From the NCBI GenBank assembly GCA_949130485.1, contig OX422190.1, positions 4,017,855-4,081,854 on the forward strand: DNA of 64,000 bases, in the 5' to 3' direction. This document shows, piece by piece, positions 52,976 to 63,576 of this stretch. Made by a program: the position numbers and the translations under genes. The stretch is from Agelas oroides. Lineage: Eukaryota; Porifera; Demospongiae; Agelasida; Agelasidae. Position 1 is the stretch's first letter; every line of letters begins with the position of its first letter. Under the pieces are notes generated by a model. It saw only the letters and a program-made list of their open reading frames with translations, searched no databases and was not told where the DNA came from.

Positions 52976-53904
52976 AACAAAAAATGAAAGGCACTGAAGT
53001 GCCAAACCCTCGGTGCAGCAGTGCATGTGGTTGTATCGATCACTGTCTCATGAACAATAGTATCATGACGTTTACTCTCGAGTTGATATGGCACGCCTTT
53101 CGATATAAATTCATTCCTAACTCTCTGTCCTCGAATCTGTTCTGACAGCTAGGCACTTGGGCCTAATATTAACACAGTGCAGTACGTTGTGGTTATTTGA
53201 CATATGCAAAGTTCGCTCACGAGTTTCTGACGCTCTTTCACAGGCCTTGTGCAACTTATCTTTAGCTTTCCTAGCTGATTTCACACTATCTGATTCTACT
53301 GCTCTCATACGTTTCATAGCAAATTACACTCTGCTTTTCGTTTGGATCGAAAGACATAATCACAGCGTTCACATGTCTTCGGTCTTACAGGTACAGCAGC
53401 TTTATACTGTGGGCATACCTTTGTTACAGTAATTTACCCCCAAGATGCAACTTAAAGGACCCGCGTAATATAACCCAATATAATACACAGGCCGGAAGAA
53501 GCGTTGAACATCCAATCTGAGTTGATATTCGTTAATGGCATGGTGCACTTACCCCATGAATGAAACTTTGGTACACCAACGACTCTCCCTTCACCAGTTA
53601 CACCACTGGCACAGCGACTCCCGAAGCGATTTTTACCTTCGGGCTGATATTACGCGCGTAATGCTCGAGTATAAAGGAAGTGAAGGCGTGCCTCGGTATT
53701 CACAATAGATAAACTGATGTCTGGCTCCTCCCTTGAGGGTAAAGCTTTTTTAAAAAACCACAAAACTCTGAACTCTAAGGCTTTCCACTTCAGGAAATTT
53801 TGCAGCACACCCTACTTCAGGTCTTGTAGCTAAGTAGCAGTGGCCTACCAGCAAATATTACCTCTTAAAGCATCTTGGGGTGCGGTTACTTTGCTCTTAC
53901 TGCC

Positions 53905-56900
53905 AATGGCCCAGAGGAGGTAGTGCAGGTATACGGATTTTGTATACGCACGTTACGTCTTCCGGTGATATCCGTTATGATAATCGGAGTTATGCGGTTG
54001 TCGTACAACGAAAGAGCTGTGCCAGATGGCAGATTTCGGCACCATCTGTTCCAAGCTGTGTTCATGCGAACGACCTATCCTTCAAGAGATGTGTATTTCA
54101 GGTGGTAAAGGGTCCACACAGCTGTCGCAACCGCTGTTACTGCTCCTGTCGGTATGTGAGAACGCTGTAAAAGCCAGGTCCAGCTTCAAGCCTCTGAAAT
54201 TGGTGAGATTCAAGCGCCCATAGCGCATGAATGCAGGGTGCTATCAAGACCGGACTTGCACCAGATTAAAGATCTGTTTCTGTGCTTTCTGAAAATCCTC
54301 ACATGATGGGGTGACATCCCCATTAGATTTGGAGCTATAAGCCCGTGAAGTTAACCATGTTTTGTGGTTTTGGTGCGCATGGGTAGCTTTGTCCAATCGT
54401 ATCTCCTGAACCCTAGGACCTATGGACATGAGACTCAAACCGTTGGATGCAGCAAAGATTGAAGTTTATAAGGGTATGTAAAAGTATTGTGACATCCCCA
54501 TCAGATATGGAGCTGTGAGCCCGTGAAATAAACCATTTTTCATGATTTTGATGCACACGGGTAAATATTGTGTGACTGTATCTCTTGAACCCTTCCCTCT
54601 ACAGACACGAAACTTGTACCATTGGATACAGCAAAGATTGAGGTTTATAAAGACGTGTTCAAGCATAGTGACATCCCCATCACAATTGGAGCTGTGAGTC
54701 CTTGAAGTAAACCATGCTTCATGGTTCTGTACGCATTGGTAATTTTGTGTGACCATATCTCCTGAACCCTGCAACTTAAAGACATGGAACTTGTACCGTA
54801 GGACACAGCAAGGATTGGCATTTATAAGGATGTGTTGAAGTATCGTGACATCCACATTAGATTTGGAACTGCGAGCCGATGTGTTGGTTTGGTATGTACG
54901 CATTGGTAATTCTGTGTGACCATATCTCCCGAACCCTACAAACTGTGGACGTGGAACTTGTACCGTAGGACACAGCAAGCAATTTGTATTTGTAGTATGC
55001 CTCTGAACATCCATGCATTCAATACACTGAATTGCATTTGGTTTCGGGAACACTCTAATAAGCTAATATGTTTCTACAAGAGCACATTTTATTATGCGTT
55101 CTTGGTTCTATGATTGGAAGCAGCAAGGACTAAGCACAATAAAGGAATTTAGCCGAACCCAGGACACCTCTGGCTTGGGCTGCCAGTGCTCTGCCACTGA
55201 GCCACGACAGCCAGATGGTTCAACTCTCGGCCCTTTCACTTTCCTCTATTTTCGCCTCATAACATCTTAAATTCCTTTATCGTGCTTAGTCCTTGCTGAG
55301 TCCAATCAAGAACGCATAATAATCACCAAACATTGTTCAGTTCCAGTCAGAGCAAAATTGATAGCTATTGCATTTCAGTAGTGTAGTAATACAAAATGAG
55401 AGATTGATGTTCTTGCTAAAGTACCGTGATGTTTGATATATATTACAGGCTTGTATGCTGACGTAAATGTATGTCAGGTGACGGATGTGTCAGCCTAAGT
55501 CAGTGTATCACTAGCCTTGAGTATGTATACCTATCTCATTTAAAGTGTTCCAGTAAACAAAATGCAGTTCAGTTTAAATGTTCAGAGGTGAACAATCCTA
55601 AGTGTTTGGGCCATTAAAAGCAGATGTACACTATGTTCAAAATTGTCTAATTATGCTATTCCACAATTCCTAAGTTTTTAGCTTATTATGCCTAAAAGAG
55701 TACTGATTATGCTGAAATCATGCTCACGAAATATTGGTCTTTCTTCAATATACAATAGAATACAGACATCTGAATCTTGCTGGCGACAGCAACAAATAGT
55801 CACACAAGCCACACTTTTGTTTTGCAGAGGGTGTGGCTTGCGTGACTAAGTGACAAACTCCTGCAAAACTCAGACTCAGTGGACATAGATGCAAGCTGTT
55901 GATCACTGGATTTGTCGTTGGCTGAGGTGGAACTCTTGTTGTAGTCAAGTCAGCAACTAGTGACTAATGACTTTGCAAGAGCAATTGTAGCCTCTTCATA
56001 ATTATTATGCTCTAAATTTTACGTATTATGCTCCGGGTTTTAAGAATTATGTTTGCTCAAGGCTACTAATTATGAATGTACACCTCCTTAGGGTTTATGC
56101 CGAGTCTTTTGCATGTCCTTGCTGTGTCCAACAGTACAAGTTCCACGTCCACAGTTTGTAGGGTTCGGGAGATATGGTCACACAGAATTACCAATGCGTA
56201 CATACCAAAACCAACACATGGGCTTGCAGTTCCAAATCTAATGTGGATGTCACGGTACTTCAACACATCCTTATAAATGACAATCCTTGTTGTGTCCTAC
56301 GGTACAAGTTCCATGTCTTTAAGTTGCAGGGTTCAGGAGATATGGTCACCAATGTGTACAGAACCATGAAACATGGTTTACTTCAAGGACTCACAGCTCC
56401 AATTGTGACGGGGATGTCACTATGCTTCAACACGTCTTTATAAACCTCAATCTTTGCTGTATCCAATGGTACAAGTTTCGTGTCTGTAGAGGGTAGGGTT
56501 CAGGAGATACGATTGGACAAAGCTACCCATGCGCACCAAAACCACAAAACATGGTTAACTTCACGGGCTTATAGCTCCAAATCTAATGGGGATGTCACCC
56601 CATCATGTGAGGATTTTCAGAAAGCACAGAAACAGATCTTTAATCTGGTGCAAGTCTGGTCTTGATAGCACCCTGCGTTCATGCGCTATGGGCGCTTGAA
56701 TCTCACCAATTTCAGAGGCTTGAAGCTGGACCTGGCTTTTACAGCGTTCTCACATACCAACAGGAGCAGTAACAGCGGTCTCGACAGCTGTGTGGACCCT
56801 TTACCACCTGAAATACATCTCTTGAAGGATAGGTCGTTCGCATGAACACAGCTTGGAACAGATGGTGCCGAAATCTGCCATCTGGCACAGCTCTTTCGTT

Positions 56901-57005
56901 GTACGACAACCGCATAACTCCGATTATCATAATGGATATCACCGGAAGACGTAACGTGCGTATACAAAATCCGTATACCTGCACTACCTCCTCTGAATGG
57001 CCAAT
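53905..57005. mobile_element. 3.1-kb foldback element with 178-bp internal repeat units
   Basis: Left arm 53905-54985 and right arm about 56110-57005 are inverted copies. Each has about 330 bp of unique outer sequence (both contain CAGAGGAGGTAGTGCAGG and GCGTATACAAAATCCG in mirror order), then tandem units of about 178 bp marked by GTGACATCCCCAT. The left arm has four units (54312, 54489, 54668, 54846), the right arm three. The centre (54986-56110) has no transposase. Frames in the arms mirror each other and look non-coding. The layout resembles foldback (FB/Galileo-like) transposons; class not assignable. Confidence 0.85.
55089..55322. mobile_element. MITE/SINE-like element with tRNA-like core inside the foldback centre
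   Basis: Termini TTATTATGCGTTCTTG and CAAGAACGCATAATAA are exact inverses, and the inverted similarity extends to about 60 bp per arm. The middle, read on minus, has a tRNA A-box-like TGGCTCAGTGGCAGAGC, a five-pair CTGGC/GCCAG stem with a seven-base loop, and a B-box-like GGGTTCGGC. The acceptor and T stems do not pair, so it is not a working tRNA gene. Confidence 0.7.
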
Positions 57006-58826
57006 AATCAATGAACGTCTCTCCCAAGAACAAAATGGCCGCTAGCCACGTGGTCCAGATTCATACGCATGCGCGTTTCCGCGGAGTAAAAAATGGCCGA
57101 CTTATCATGTAGCCGTACCAACAGGAAACGCTCTAGCTTCGCAACGAAGCATTTTCAGAGAAAATCGCTTAAAATTTCGACCTTCATCCGCCGCTGAGAA
57201 GGTTAGTATCGTTTGTGGCACGAATAATCACGTGAAAAGTGAGATGTTGAGTAACACACACTGACACACACACACACACCACAGACACACAGACTAAGTA
57301 CTGTAACCCTCGCTGCGCATGCGCGCCGAGGGTTAAAAATCCGTACGCGTGTTGTGCTCCTTGATTCAGTGTGTGATGGAATAAGCATGTAATATAAAAT
57401 GACTAGACGTGCAAGGGATTGTGGGGCGAGCCTGAGCAAGCAGCATGCCAAGGCCTAAAATTGTGCATATGCAGTTCGTATACACGCGTGCCCTTTCGCA
57501 CTTCTTGTCGAGGTGTCGAAGTTGGCGTGGCGTTTAGTAAGAAGTGAAGTTGCTGTTTGTCTACTGTGCCTCATCCGAGTGTATAAATGACAAAGGCAGT
57601 GTTGTACATTATTCACACAGGAATGACCTCGTAATTGAAAGTCTTCAATTCCGTTGACCAACCCACATCTAGTTTTCTGCTTAGGGATGAGAAACAATGA
57701 ACTGATTTAGAAGAGGCTAACATGCAATTTTTTTGTGTACACAATCACCGTTATGGTTTATCAATTTTTGTTGTAAACAACATGACATTAGTGTGATATA
57801 AAAGTGATGACATAATATTTCCTGTTTACACGAGAGCTTACATTGGAGTTTCTATTGATCAAATGAGCTTCAAATGGTGTATGGTGGTAGTTTTTATACA
57901 CATTGCCAGTGAGTTAGTGGATGTTGGTTGGTTCAGTATTTCCATTAGGGCTGTGTCATTGCTATCTCAACACCATTGTTGGTAGCCACAAAAGTTTTCC
58001 ATATTTTCTATGACATCCTGGGTTGAAGTTGCAAGGCCTATTAAAGATCACATGAATCATTCCATTTTCTCTGAGAGTTTCAACTCCAGGTTGCTGAACG
58101 TCGTGCTGGCTAGAAGAGTCTATATTTTGCATCATGATTGTCTCTGGCAGATTGTGTAGTGGAGACAACTGTGGCAAATGCTTCTCATTCTTGCTTACCT
58201 GGGTAGCCTCATTCCCAGGCTCTCCCCGCTGAGAAGAGCTCTCCCCCTTCTTAGTAGGGAGAGCCTGGGAACGAGGCTACACCTGGGTACAGTTCACTGA
58301 AATCACACAGCTATTACTTGAATTCTTTGTTGTTAAAGATCACCTGACGGATGGCGTCCTTTTCCTCCTTGACGTCGGCTTCTCTATAGCGATCACGGAA
58401 GCCATGTATGCTAATGCGATATTAGAAGCCCTACATCTTCGTGTGACCAAGTGCGGCGCACGGGTGATTCATATGATTTCGCCCAGTTGTACCGTCTATG
58501 TGGGGCTCGCTCAGGCTCGCCCCAATTAGCTGTAACCATATCAGCAAATGTTTTGAAATGTAGCAGTAGTCATACACATGCCTACTATAGGTGTGGTAAC
58601 AGACCTTTACAGCAAACGGGTTAGCCACTCTACCACCTCCACTGCATTGCTTTTGTTATCATACCTCCTGTAACTTAGACATTGCATGGTGAATTTGAAA
58701 TCAATTCATGCATGTACAATAATTAAATCTGGTAAACAGAATCATGCAGGCTGGTGAACAAGGATTGTACGTTCTGTGTGTACACCAAATTTTAAAATGC
58801 TAACAAATTCAAGCATCATCTTTTTA
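57006..58826. other. Spacer left of the broken B-type gene
   Basis: No intact gene. A TAGCCTCATTCCCAGGCTC hairpin lies at 58205-58279. At 58555-58625 a block repeats 50695-50755 (TAGTCATACACATRCCTAC, GGTGTGGTAACA). A GT-ended coding-like stretch at 58344-58407 on minus (HGFRDRYREAD, then KEEKDAIRQ) is open but has no partner exon. Confidence 0.5.
57345..57410 (-). pseudogene. Relic matching the decayed B-type fragment at 50.6 kb
   Basis: TGTGCTCCTTGATTCAGTG, GATGGAATAAGCATGTAAT parallels CTCCTTGACCCAGTG and GGGATAAATGTGTAATCC at 50625-50665. It supports a segmental duplication of that fragment plus the following B-type gene. Confidence 0.45.
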
Positions 58827-59569
58827 TCAGTTAAAACTAAGGACATTGGGTGGAAAGGTAAGGACAGCACCCCCTGAGTAACGAAGAACAGTTCCATTTA
58901 CAGTCACAGGCTCTGTCTGAAAGAATCCTTGTTGAGCCCCTTGACCCAGTGTTGGATGAGACAACTCATAGAACAAGACAAAGAGTCCAATTTGTGCTGT
59001 TTCGTTTGGTATTGGACTCTGTCGTTGGATCACAACTGGATCACGATGTGGAATTGAAATCGAAATGTATCCATATTGCAGAGCTCTATTGTTAGTGACT
59101 TTGACTCCCTCTTCTCCACCATATGTTCCTTTCAGTTTCTGCTCACAAAGTATCCACCAAGAGCTGCAGTAAAGTATCTTGACCGGGTGTTTCCAGTGAT
59201 AGGCCAGCGATTGAAGGTTGCTACTATACCACTGGGTTGCCTAGTTGGTTGAAAGGTGGCATTCTGGAAGAAACGTAAACCCTGCTCATTGGGTTGAGAG
59301 AGAGAAAAGTCCAAGCCAAACCTTTCGTTGAAAAACTGAAGTGCTTTTTGAGTCTCCTGTTGAATCTCATCATCACTGTATCTCAAAACTTCTCTAAAAT
59401 ATGTTAGATTGGTATCCATTCTAGGAGCTCCAAGTGCACTCACAGGACCTGTGCCATTACTAATAAGAACAATCTGAGCTTCAGAGTTGAGGTTTGCTGG
59501 ACAGGACTGTGCTGCAACATTGGTGGCAAGAATGCTGAGGAGAACGACAAGCACCCAAATGCCATGCAT
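58827..59569 (-). pseudogene. B-type secreted-family gene inactivated by a 13-bp deletion
   Basis: Closest to the gene at 50967-51716. It keeps the start, the signal peptide and an open frame to GGYFVS. Compared with that copy, 13 bp are missing at about 59144, shifting the frame and giving an early stop at 59132. The remainder, read in the shifted frame, is open to the normal end (58827). Two of the three conserved cysteines have also changed: SRYFTA for SRCFTA and PHRDPV for PGCDPV. Few other defects are seen, so the loss is recent. A truncated product of about 145 residues could still be made. Confidence 0.88.
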
Positions 59570-60419
59570 GCTTGGACAATAGATCAGAATCTAAACTGAG
59601 CTGCTTGAAGCAGTCAACTGCCTATAATTGTACTCTAGTTTAGTAAACTAATCATAACAAAGTGAGACTGTGCTATGTTGCAGTTCTGGTCAGTGGGCAT
59701 GCATGTACAACAGCTGTTCTGAATTATGATAACCCACAGCAGAATCAAATTTCAACCACTGAGAAAACCACTCATTCCCAGGCCTTCCTGGCTCCAGTTT
59801 TTGATTGCTTGCATTATGAAATATTGGACAGTGCATGGTGAAGGCCTGGGAATGAGGCTACCACTCACTGGTGGTTGTTAGACATTGTAGCTGCAAGGCC
59901 CCTAGAGTCTTAGACACAAACATCTTTACCATGGGGACCACTTCCATACTGGCATGGCTAAGTCTTGTATTGTGAATTAATTAGCAGCCTGGTATTGACT
60001 GAAGGTGACTGTGTCTCCATTCTACGCATGTAGAGTGAAGACATCAGCACTAGTGCCACAAACTAGCACAGGTGAACTTGACTTTGGCGTAGCAAAGCTA
60101 CTCTAGCAGGGTCTGCAGCCAGTTCTGGGATGGTCTCACTGGAGTCGAATTCCTCATCATCAGCACTTAGGTTAGCTAAATGGAGTTAGCAGGCAGGATC
60201 CCATACCCCAGGCAGGGCTATGCATGTCAGGTTGCAGATCCCACACAATTGTAGCTCTAGCTTAATCATACCTTGATGCAACCACAATTGAGCTACCCCC
60301 CTCTCCTTAATGAGATCCAAGTGTGAAAGTGTCAGTTCTGGATGCAATTGTGGGGCTTCCTTCCGCTGGTATGATGGAGGCCAAAGCGAATGGAGACTCA
60401 GGTCAGCAGACCTACATCT
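59570..60419. other. Spacer with a TAGCCTCG-type hairpin
   Basis: No gene recognised. A hairpin at about 59771-59861 (TCATTCCCAGGCCTTCC, GGAATGAGGCTA) is truncated at its left end. Another inverted block (CACAATTGTAGCTCTAG / CAACCACAATTGAGCTAC) lies near 60243-60297. Confidence 0.5.
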
Positions 60420-60471
60420 AAATTTAGATGAAGAGAAGGTTATCTGATACCAACTTTAGCTCGGAAAATAA

Positions 60472-60518
60472 CTTGCCGACATTTCGACTGAATGCTCCAG
60501 TCGTCATCAGGGCGAGAG
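60472..60518 (-). ncRNA. Hammerhead-ribozyme-like core of the Penelope-like element
   Basis: Read on minus: GCC, CTGATGA, a five-pair stem GACTG/CAGTC with a seven-base loop, GAAA, then TGTC and GGC. GCC/GGC form a short stem I, and cleavage would follow GTC. This is the order of a minimal type I hammerhead, which Penelope-like elements are known to carry. One extra C follows CTGATGA and stem III is almost absent, so activity is uncertain. Confidence 0.6.
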
Positions 60519-61029
60519 TGAAGAGGTGCTAACAAATGTTGCTATTTATAGCCCATGCACTACTGTGGATACACGTCATTGGAGGTCAAAGGTCGGTGAG
60601 GATTTCTCCTCCCTCCCTGCCTCCTCATCACAGTGGTCCAGCAACCAGGGACTTCCAGTCCTCCATCTCGGTTGAAACGCTCTTATGAGGGTGTCATCTG
60701 GATGTGCAGGGCCTCCTTCACCAACAGTTCCTGTCCTCTGCAATGGTCCAACACTGTGGTCTCCTCCCAGTGGATTGGGTGGTGATTCTCCCACGTATGC
60801 TCCTCTACAGCTGACATCTCCATCATCCCCCTCTCGCAGGCATCCCGGTGTTCCTTCAAGTCTCGTCTCCAGTCTCCGTCTGGTCTCCCCGATGTAGACC
60901 TGGCCGCAGCTGCAGGGGATACGATATACCACATTGGATTGCTTACCAAGAGGTAATGTATCCTTGACCTTGGTCAACATTGAGCGGAGAGTCCGCCCGG
61001 ACTTAAAGACTACTCTGATGTTGAACTTC

Positions 61030-61510
61030 CTGCAAACGTATGGCAAGCCGTTTGTTTCAAAATTGTCGATCCAAAAACTGTGTTGTGTGCGTCTCCAGAA
61101 TCGAGTCGATTCTGCTAAGAATCGACTCATTGCTGAAGGATCGACTCGATTGTTGAAGGATTGACTCGATCAAGGTAGAATCAGTAAATATTGAGTGGAA
61201 CGTGGCACACAATCGAGTCGATAGTTTTGCATCGAGTCGGTTTTCTTGACTGAGTCAATTGTGCTGACAATCGAGTCGAACGTGGTGCAAATCGAGTCGA
61301 TTTTAATTCCAATTGAGTCGATTCTGAGCACAATCGAGTCGATTTTTTATCACAATCGAGTCGATTTGTATTACAATCGAGTCGATTCTGAGCACAATCG
61401 AATGATTCTTAGCAGAATCGAGTCGATTCTGGAGACGCACACAACACAGTCTTTGGATTGACAATTTTGAAACAAACGGCTTGCCATACGTTTGCAGGAA
61501 GTTCAACATC
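61030..61510. repeat. Inverted repeat with an array of TCGAGTCGATT-like motifs
   Basis: Arms of about 90 bp (AACTTCCTGCAAACGTATGG ... GTGTGCGTCTCCAGAATCG) face each other. One copies the adjacent Penelope coding sequence. Between them AATCGAGTCGATT-like motifs recur about 13 times, in part at a 26-27 bp spacing (about 61260-61400). Confidence 0.8.
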
Positions 61511-62611
61511 AGGGTATCACCACCAGTGGTCCCCTCTCCTCCTCCTGTTCCTCATCACGGCTGCTCGTGTCTGCTGTTTCCTGTGTGGATGGGGCAGAAG
61601 CATTGCGGATAAAGTTTGCAGGGTAACCGTTCTGCTTGAGGACTCTAGCAAGGCAGTCAACTTCCTTCTGAAGGTTGTCCTGCATGCTGATTATCCCTCT
61701 GGCCCTGTCTAGGAGACATCTCACCACACCTCTCTTCACATGGGTCAGATGATGGGACTCGAAGTGGAGATACCGGTCTGTGTGCGTGGGCTTCCTGTAG
61801 ACAGAGACGTTCAGGCTGCCATCAGAGCTAAAGTTGGTACCAGATAACCTTCTCTTCATTTATGCAGAAGCCAACTGAGAAGCCACTGAAAGTTTATCTA
61901 AATTTAGGCAACTAGGCTAACCCACTCACTGTAGTGATTCCGGAAGTTCAGTATTCATACGTAATTTCCGGTGGTAAAATTTAAACTGCGGAAATGGTAT
62001 CGCGTGCATGTTTACATTTTCACCTCGGCGCTTCTCACGGTAGCTACATACCCCGACAATATATATATTTCTCGAATCCTCTTTGATCGTAGAATCCATT
62101 GGTTGGTCTTTCGTTCACTTTACTGTAACTTTGAAGTGCTTCTTTGTGAAAACCGGAGAAAACTTCCGTGTACCAGCTGATTGGTGAGATGCCCGACTTC
62201 GAAAGTGACATAATCGCATTCCTTGCACCAAGAAACCCCTTCTACCACTGCTGCTGAAACTAAATATTTCACAGTACAGGAGCGGTAATACAGTGTATGT
62301 GAACTGTAATGCTTGTAATTCCAATCATAAAGTAACAAGACTTAAAAAACATTAAAAATGTAAAAAGATGTAGGGATGGCATGCCAAAAAGTATGCAAAC
62401 AAGGTAGGGATAATGCATGAAAGCAAAGGTCAACATATTGACAAAACCCCATCCCTACATCTTTTTCACACTGCAGTTAGACAGTGCATGGGGGTCTTCC
62501 TAAAACGTACCACAAGTACACCCAAACTTTTCATGGCTATAGCCGGCCACTTCCTAGCTCCTCCCACATGGACTGGGAACGAGGCTAGTATGATCCAGCA
62601 TTATGTCTCGT

Positions 62612-63128
62612 TAGCCTCGTTCCCAGGCCTTCGATCACAGCTAACGCGGTGGAAGGCCTGGTAAAACTCCTACGTAGAATGACGTCAGGTGGACGTAAGG
62701 GTGGACGTAGGACTTTTGGAGGCGTGGTACTTTCAGTCTAGGAACTACGCTAAAGCAGGCGCTATCGCGGACAGGCGTTCAACAACGACAGAGCAGTACA
62801 TGTGCCTGACAGATGCATAAAGGACGTCTGAAGCCAGGGAATACATGTACACAAAAGGACATTTATTCCCTGGCTTCACGGACATCCTTTATGCATCTGT
62901 CAGGCGGCATCCTGAACCCGAGAAGTAACACCAGACTGTTCTGTCGTTGTTGAACGCCTGTCCGCGATAGCGCCTGCTTTAGCTTAGTTCCTAGACTGAA
63001 AGTACCACGCCTCCAAAAGTCCTACGTACACCACGTCACCCTTACGTCCACCTGACGTCATTCTACGTAGGAGTTTTACCAGGCCTTCCACCGCGTTAGC
63101 TGTGATTGAAGGCCTGGGAACGAGGCTA
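62612..63128. mobile_element. 517-bp near-perfect palindrome, TAGCCTCG family
   Basis: Begins TAGCCTCGTTCCCAGGCC and ends with its reverse complement. The arms of about 240 bp stay paired over almost their full length (CTACGTAGAATGACGTCAGG, AGCAGGCGCTATCGCGGACA and inverses). It is flanked by ATGTCTCGT at 62603-62611 and 63129-63137. It has internal CCACCTGACGTCA blocks related to the 416-bp member at 21565. Confidence 0.88.
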
Positions 63129-63137
63129 ATGTCTCGT

Positions 63138-63227
63138 TAGCCTCGTTCCCAGGCCGTTCCCGGCTCCAGTTTTGATATACTGCAAGCGATCAAAACTGGA
63201 GCCGGGAACGGCCTGGGAACGAGGCTA
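63138..63227. mobile_element. 90-bp hairpin, TAGCCTCG family, sharing a target duplication with its neighbour
   Basis: Begins TAGCCTCGTTCCCAGGCC, continues GTTCCCGGCTCCAGTTTTGA and folds back completely. ATGTCTCGT follows at 63228-63236, a third copy of the same 9-mer. Confidence 0.88.
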
Positions 63228-63576
63228 ATGTCTCGTAGCTGTCGTAGGTACCTATCAGATAGCTACTAAGTAGCTTTACTGCCATCATACTACTTGTAGT
63301 GACAGTGGCACCCTTTCTGATACAACCTAGACAGTGAGCTTGAGTGGGCTGCAGACTAGTCATAGTAATCAGTGTGTAAACTCAGGTACTCATGCTAACT
63401 GCATGGATTCAGCTCTCAAGCACGCTGTCTAACTGCAGTGTGAAAAAGATGTAGGGATGGGGCTTTGTCAATATGTTAACCTTTGCTTTCATGCATTATC
63501 CCTACCTTGTTTGCATACTTTTTGGCATGCCATCCCTACATCTTTTTACATTTTTAATGTTTTTTAAGTCTTGTTT

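Larger units (their letters stand above)
51717..53904. other. Spacer with a large palindrome and gene relics
   Basis: No intact gene. It holds the foldback element 52195-52566, a short TAGTCTCGTCCCCAGACC hairpin at 52612-52655 and a decayed B-type 3' remnant at about 52897-52975. A minus-strand frame near 53120-53400 reads as a basic, coiled protein fragment with stops, possibly an old transposon ORF. Confidence 0.5.
60420..61870 (-). mobile_element. Truncated, interrupted Penelope-like retroelement
   Basis: Minus-strand frames encode the C-terminal side of a Penelope-type reverse transcriptase (61509-61859: SLNVSVYRKPTHTDRYL, SHHLTHVKRGVVRCLLDRA), then, after an interruption at about 61030-61500, the linker (RKFNIRVVFKSGRTLRS) and a GIY-YIG endonuclease start (VVYRIPCSCGQVYIGETRRR). 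The GIY-YIG frame shifts after RLETRL and continues (KEHRDACERG) in another frame. The RT catalytic part is absent. Short inverted ends (GAAGAGAAGGTTATCTG, ACCAACTTTAGCTC and reverse) bound the element, as in some Penelope elements. Not mobile on its own. Confidence 0.85.
62334..63576. mobile_element. 1.24-kb inverted-repeat element hosting nested hairpins
   Basis: Outer arms of about 150 bp (left 62334-62490, right 63424-63576) are near-exact inverses: AAGACTTAAAAAACATTAAA, AAAGATGTAGGGATGGCATG and GCATGAAAGCAAAGGTCAAC on the left, mirrored on the right. The middle carries at least two TAGCCTCG-family insertions. No coding sequence. Confidence 0.85.

Noticed and set aside
53875..54223. Small proteins in the foldback arms, seen in both arms
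   Set aside because: The similarity is explained by the inverted repeat itself; the frames carry no domain and differ by frameshifts.
55155..55215. tRNA gene on minus
   Set aside because: A-box, anticodon stem and B-box are present, but the acceptor and T stems do not pair and position 33 is G, so it is only tRNA-like.
58344..58407. Exon-like stretch on minus with a GT donor
   Set aside because: Open and charged, but isolated; no acceptor of quality or partner exon identified.
60576..61130. Intact GIY-YIG endonuclease gene
   Set aside because: The domain changes frame after RLETRL and lacks the RT part; it is a broken retroelement remnant.
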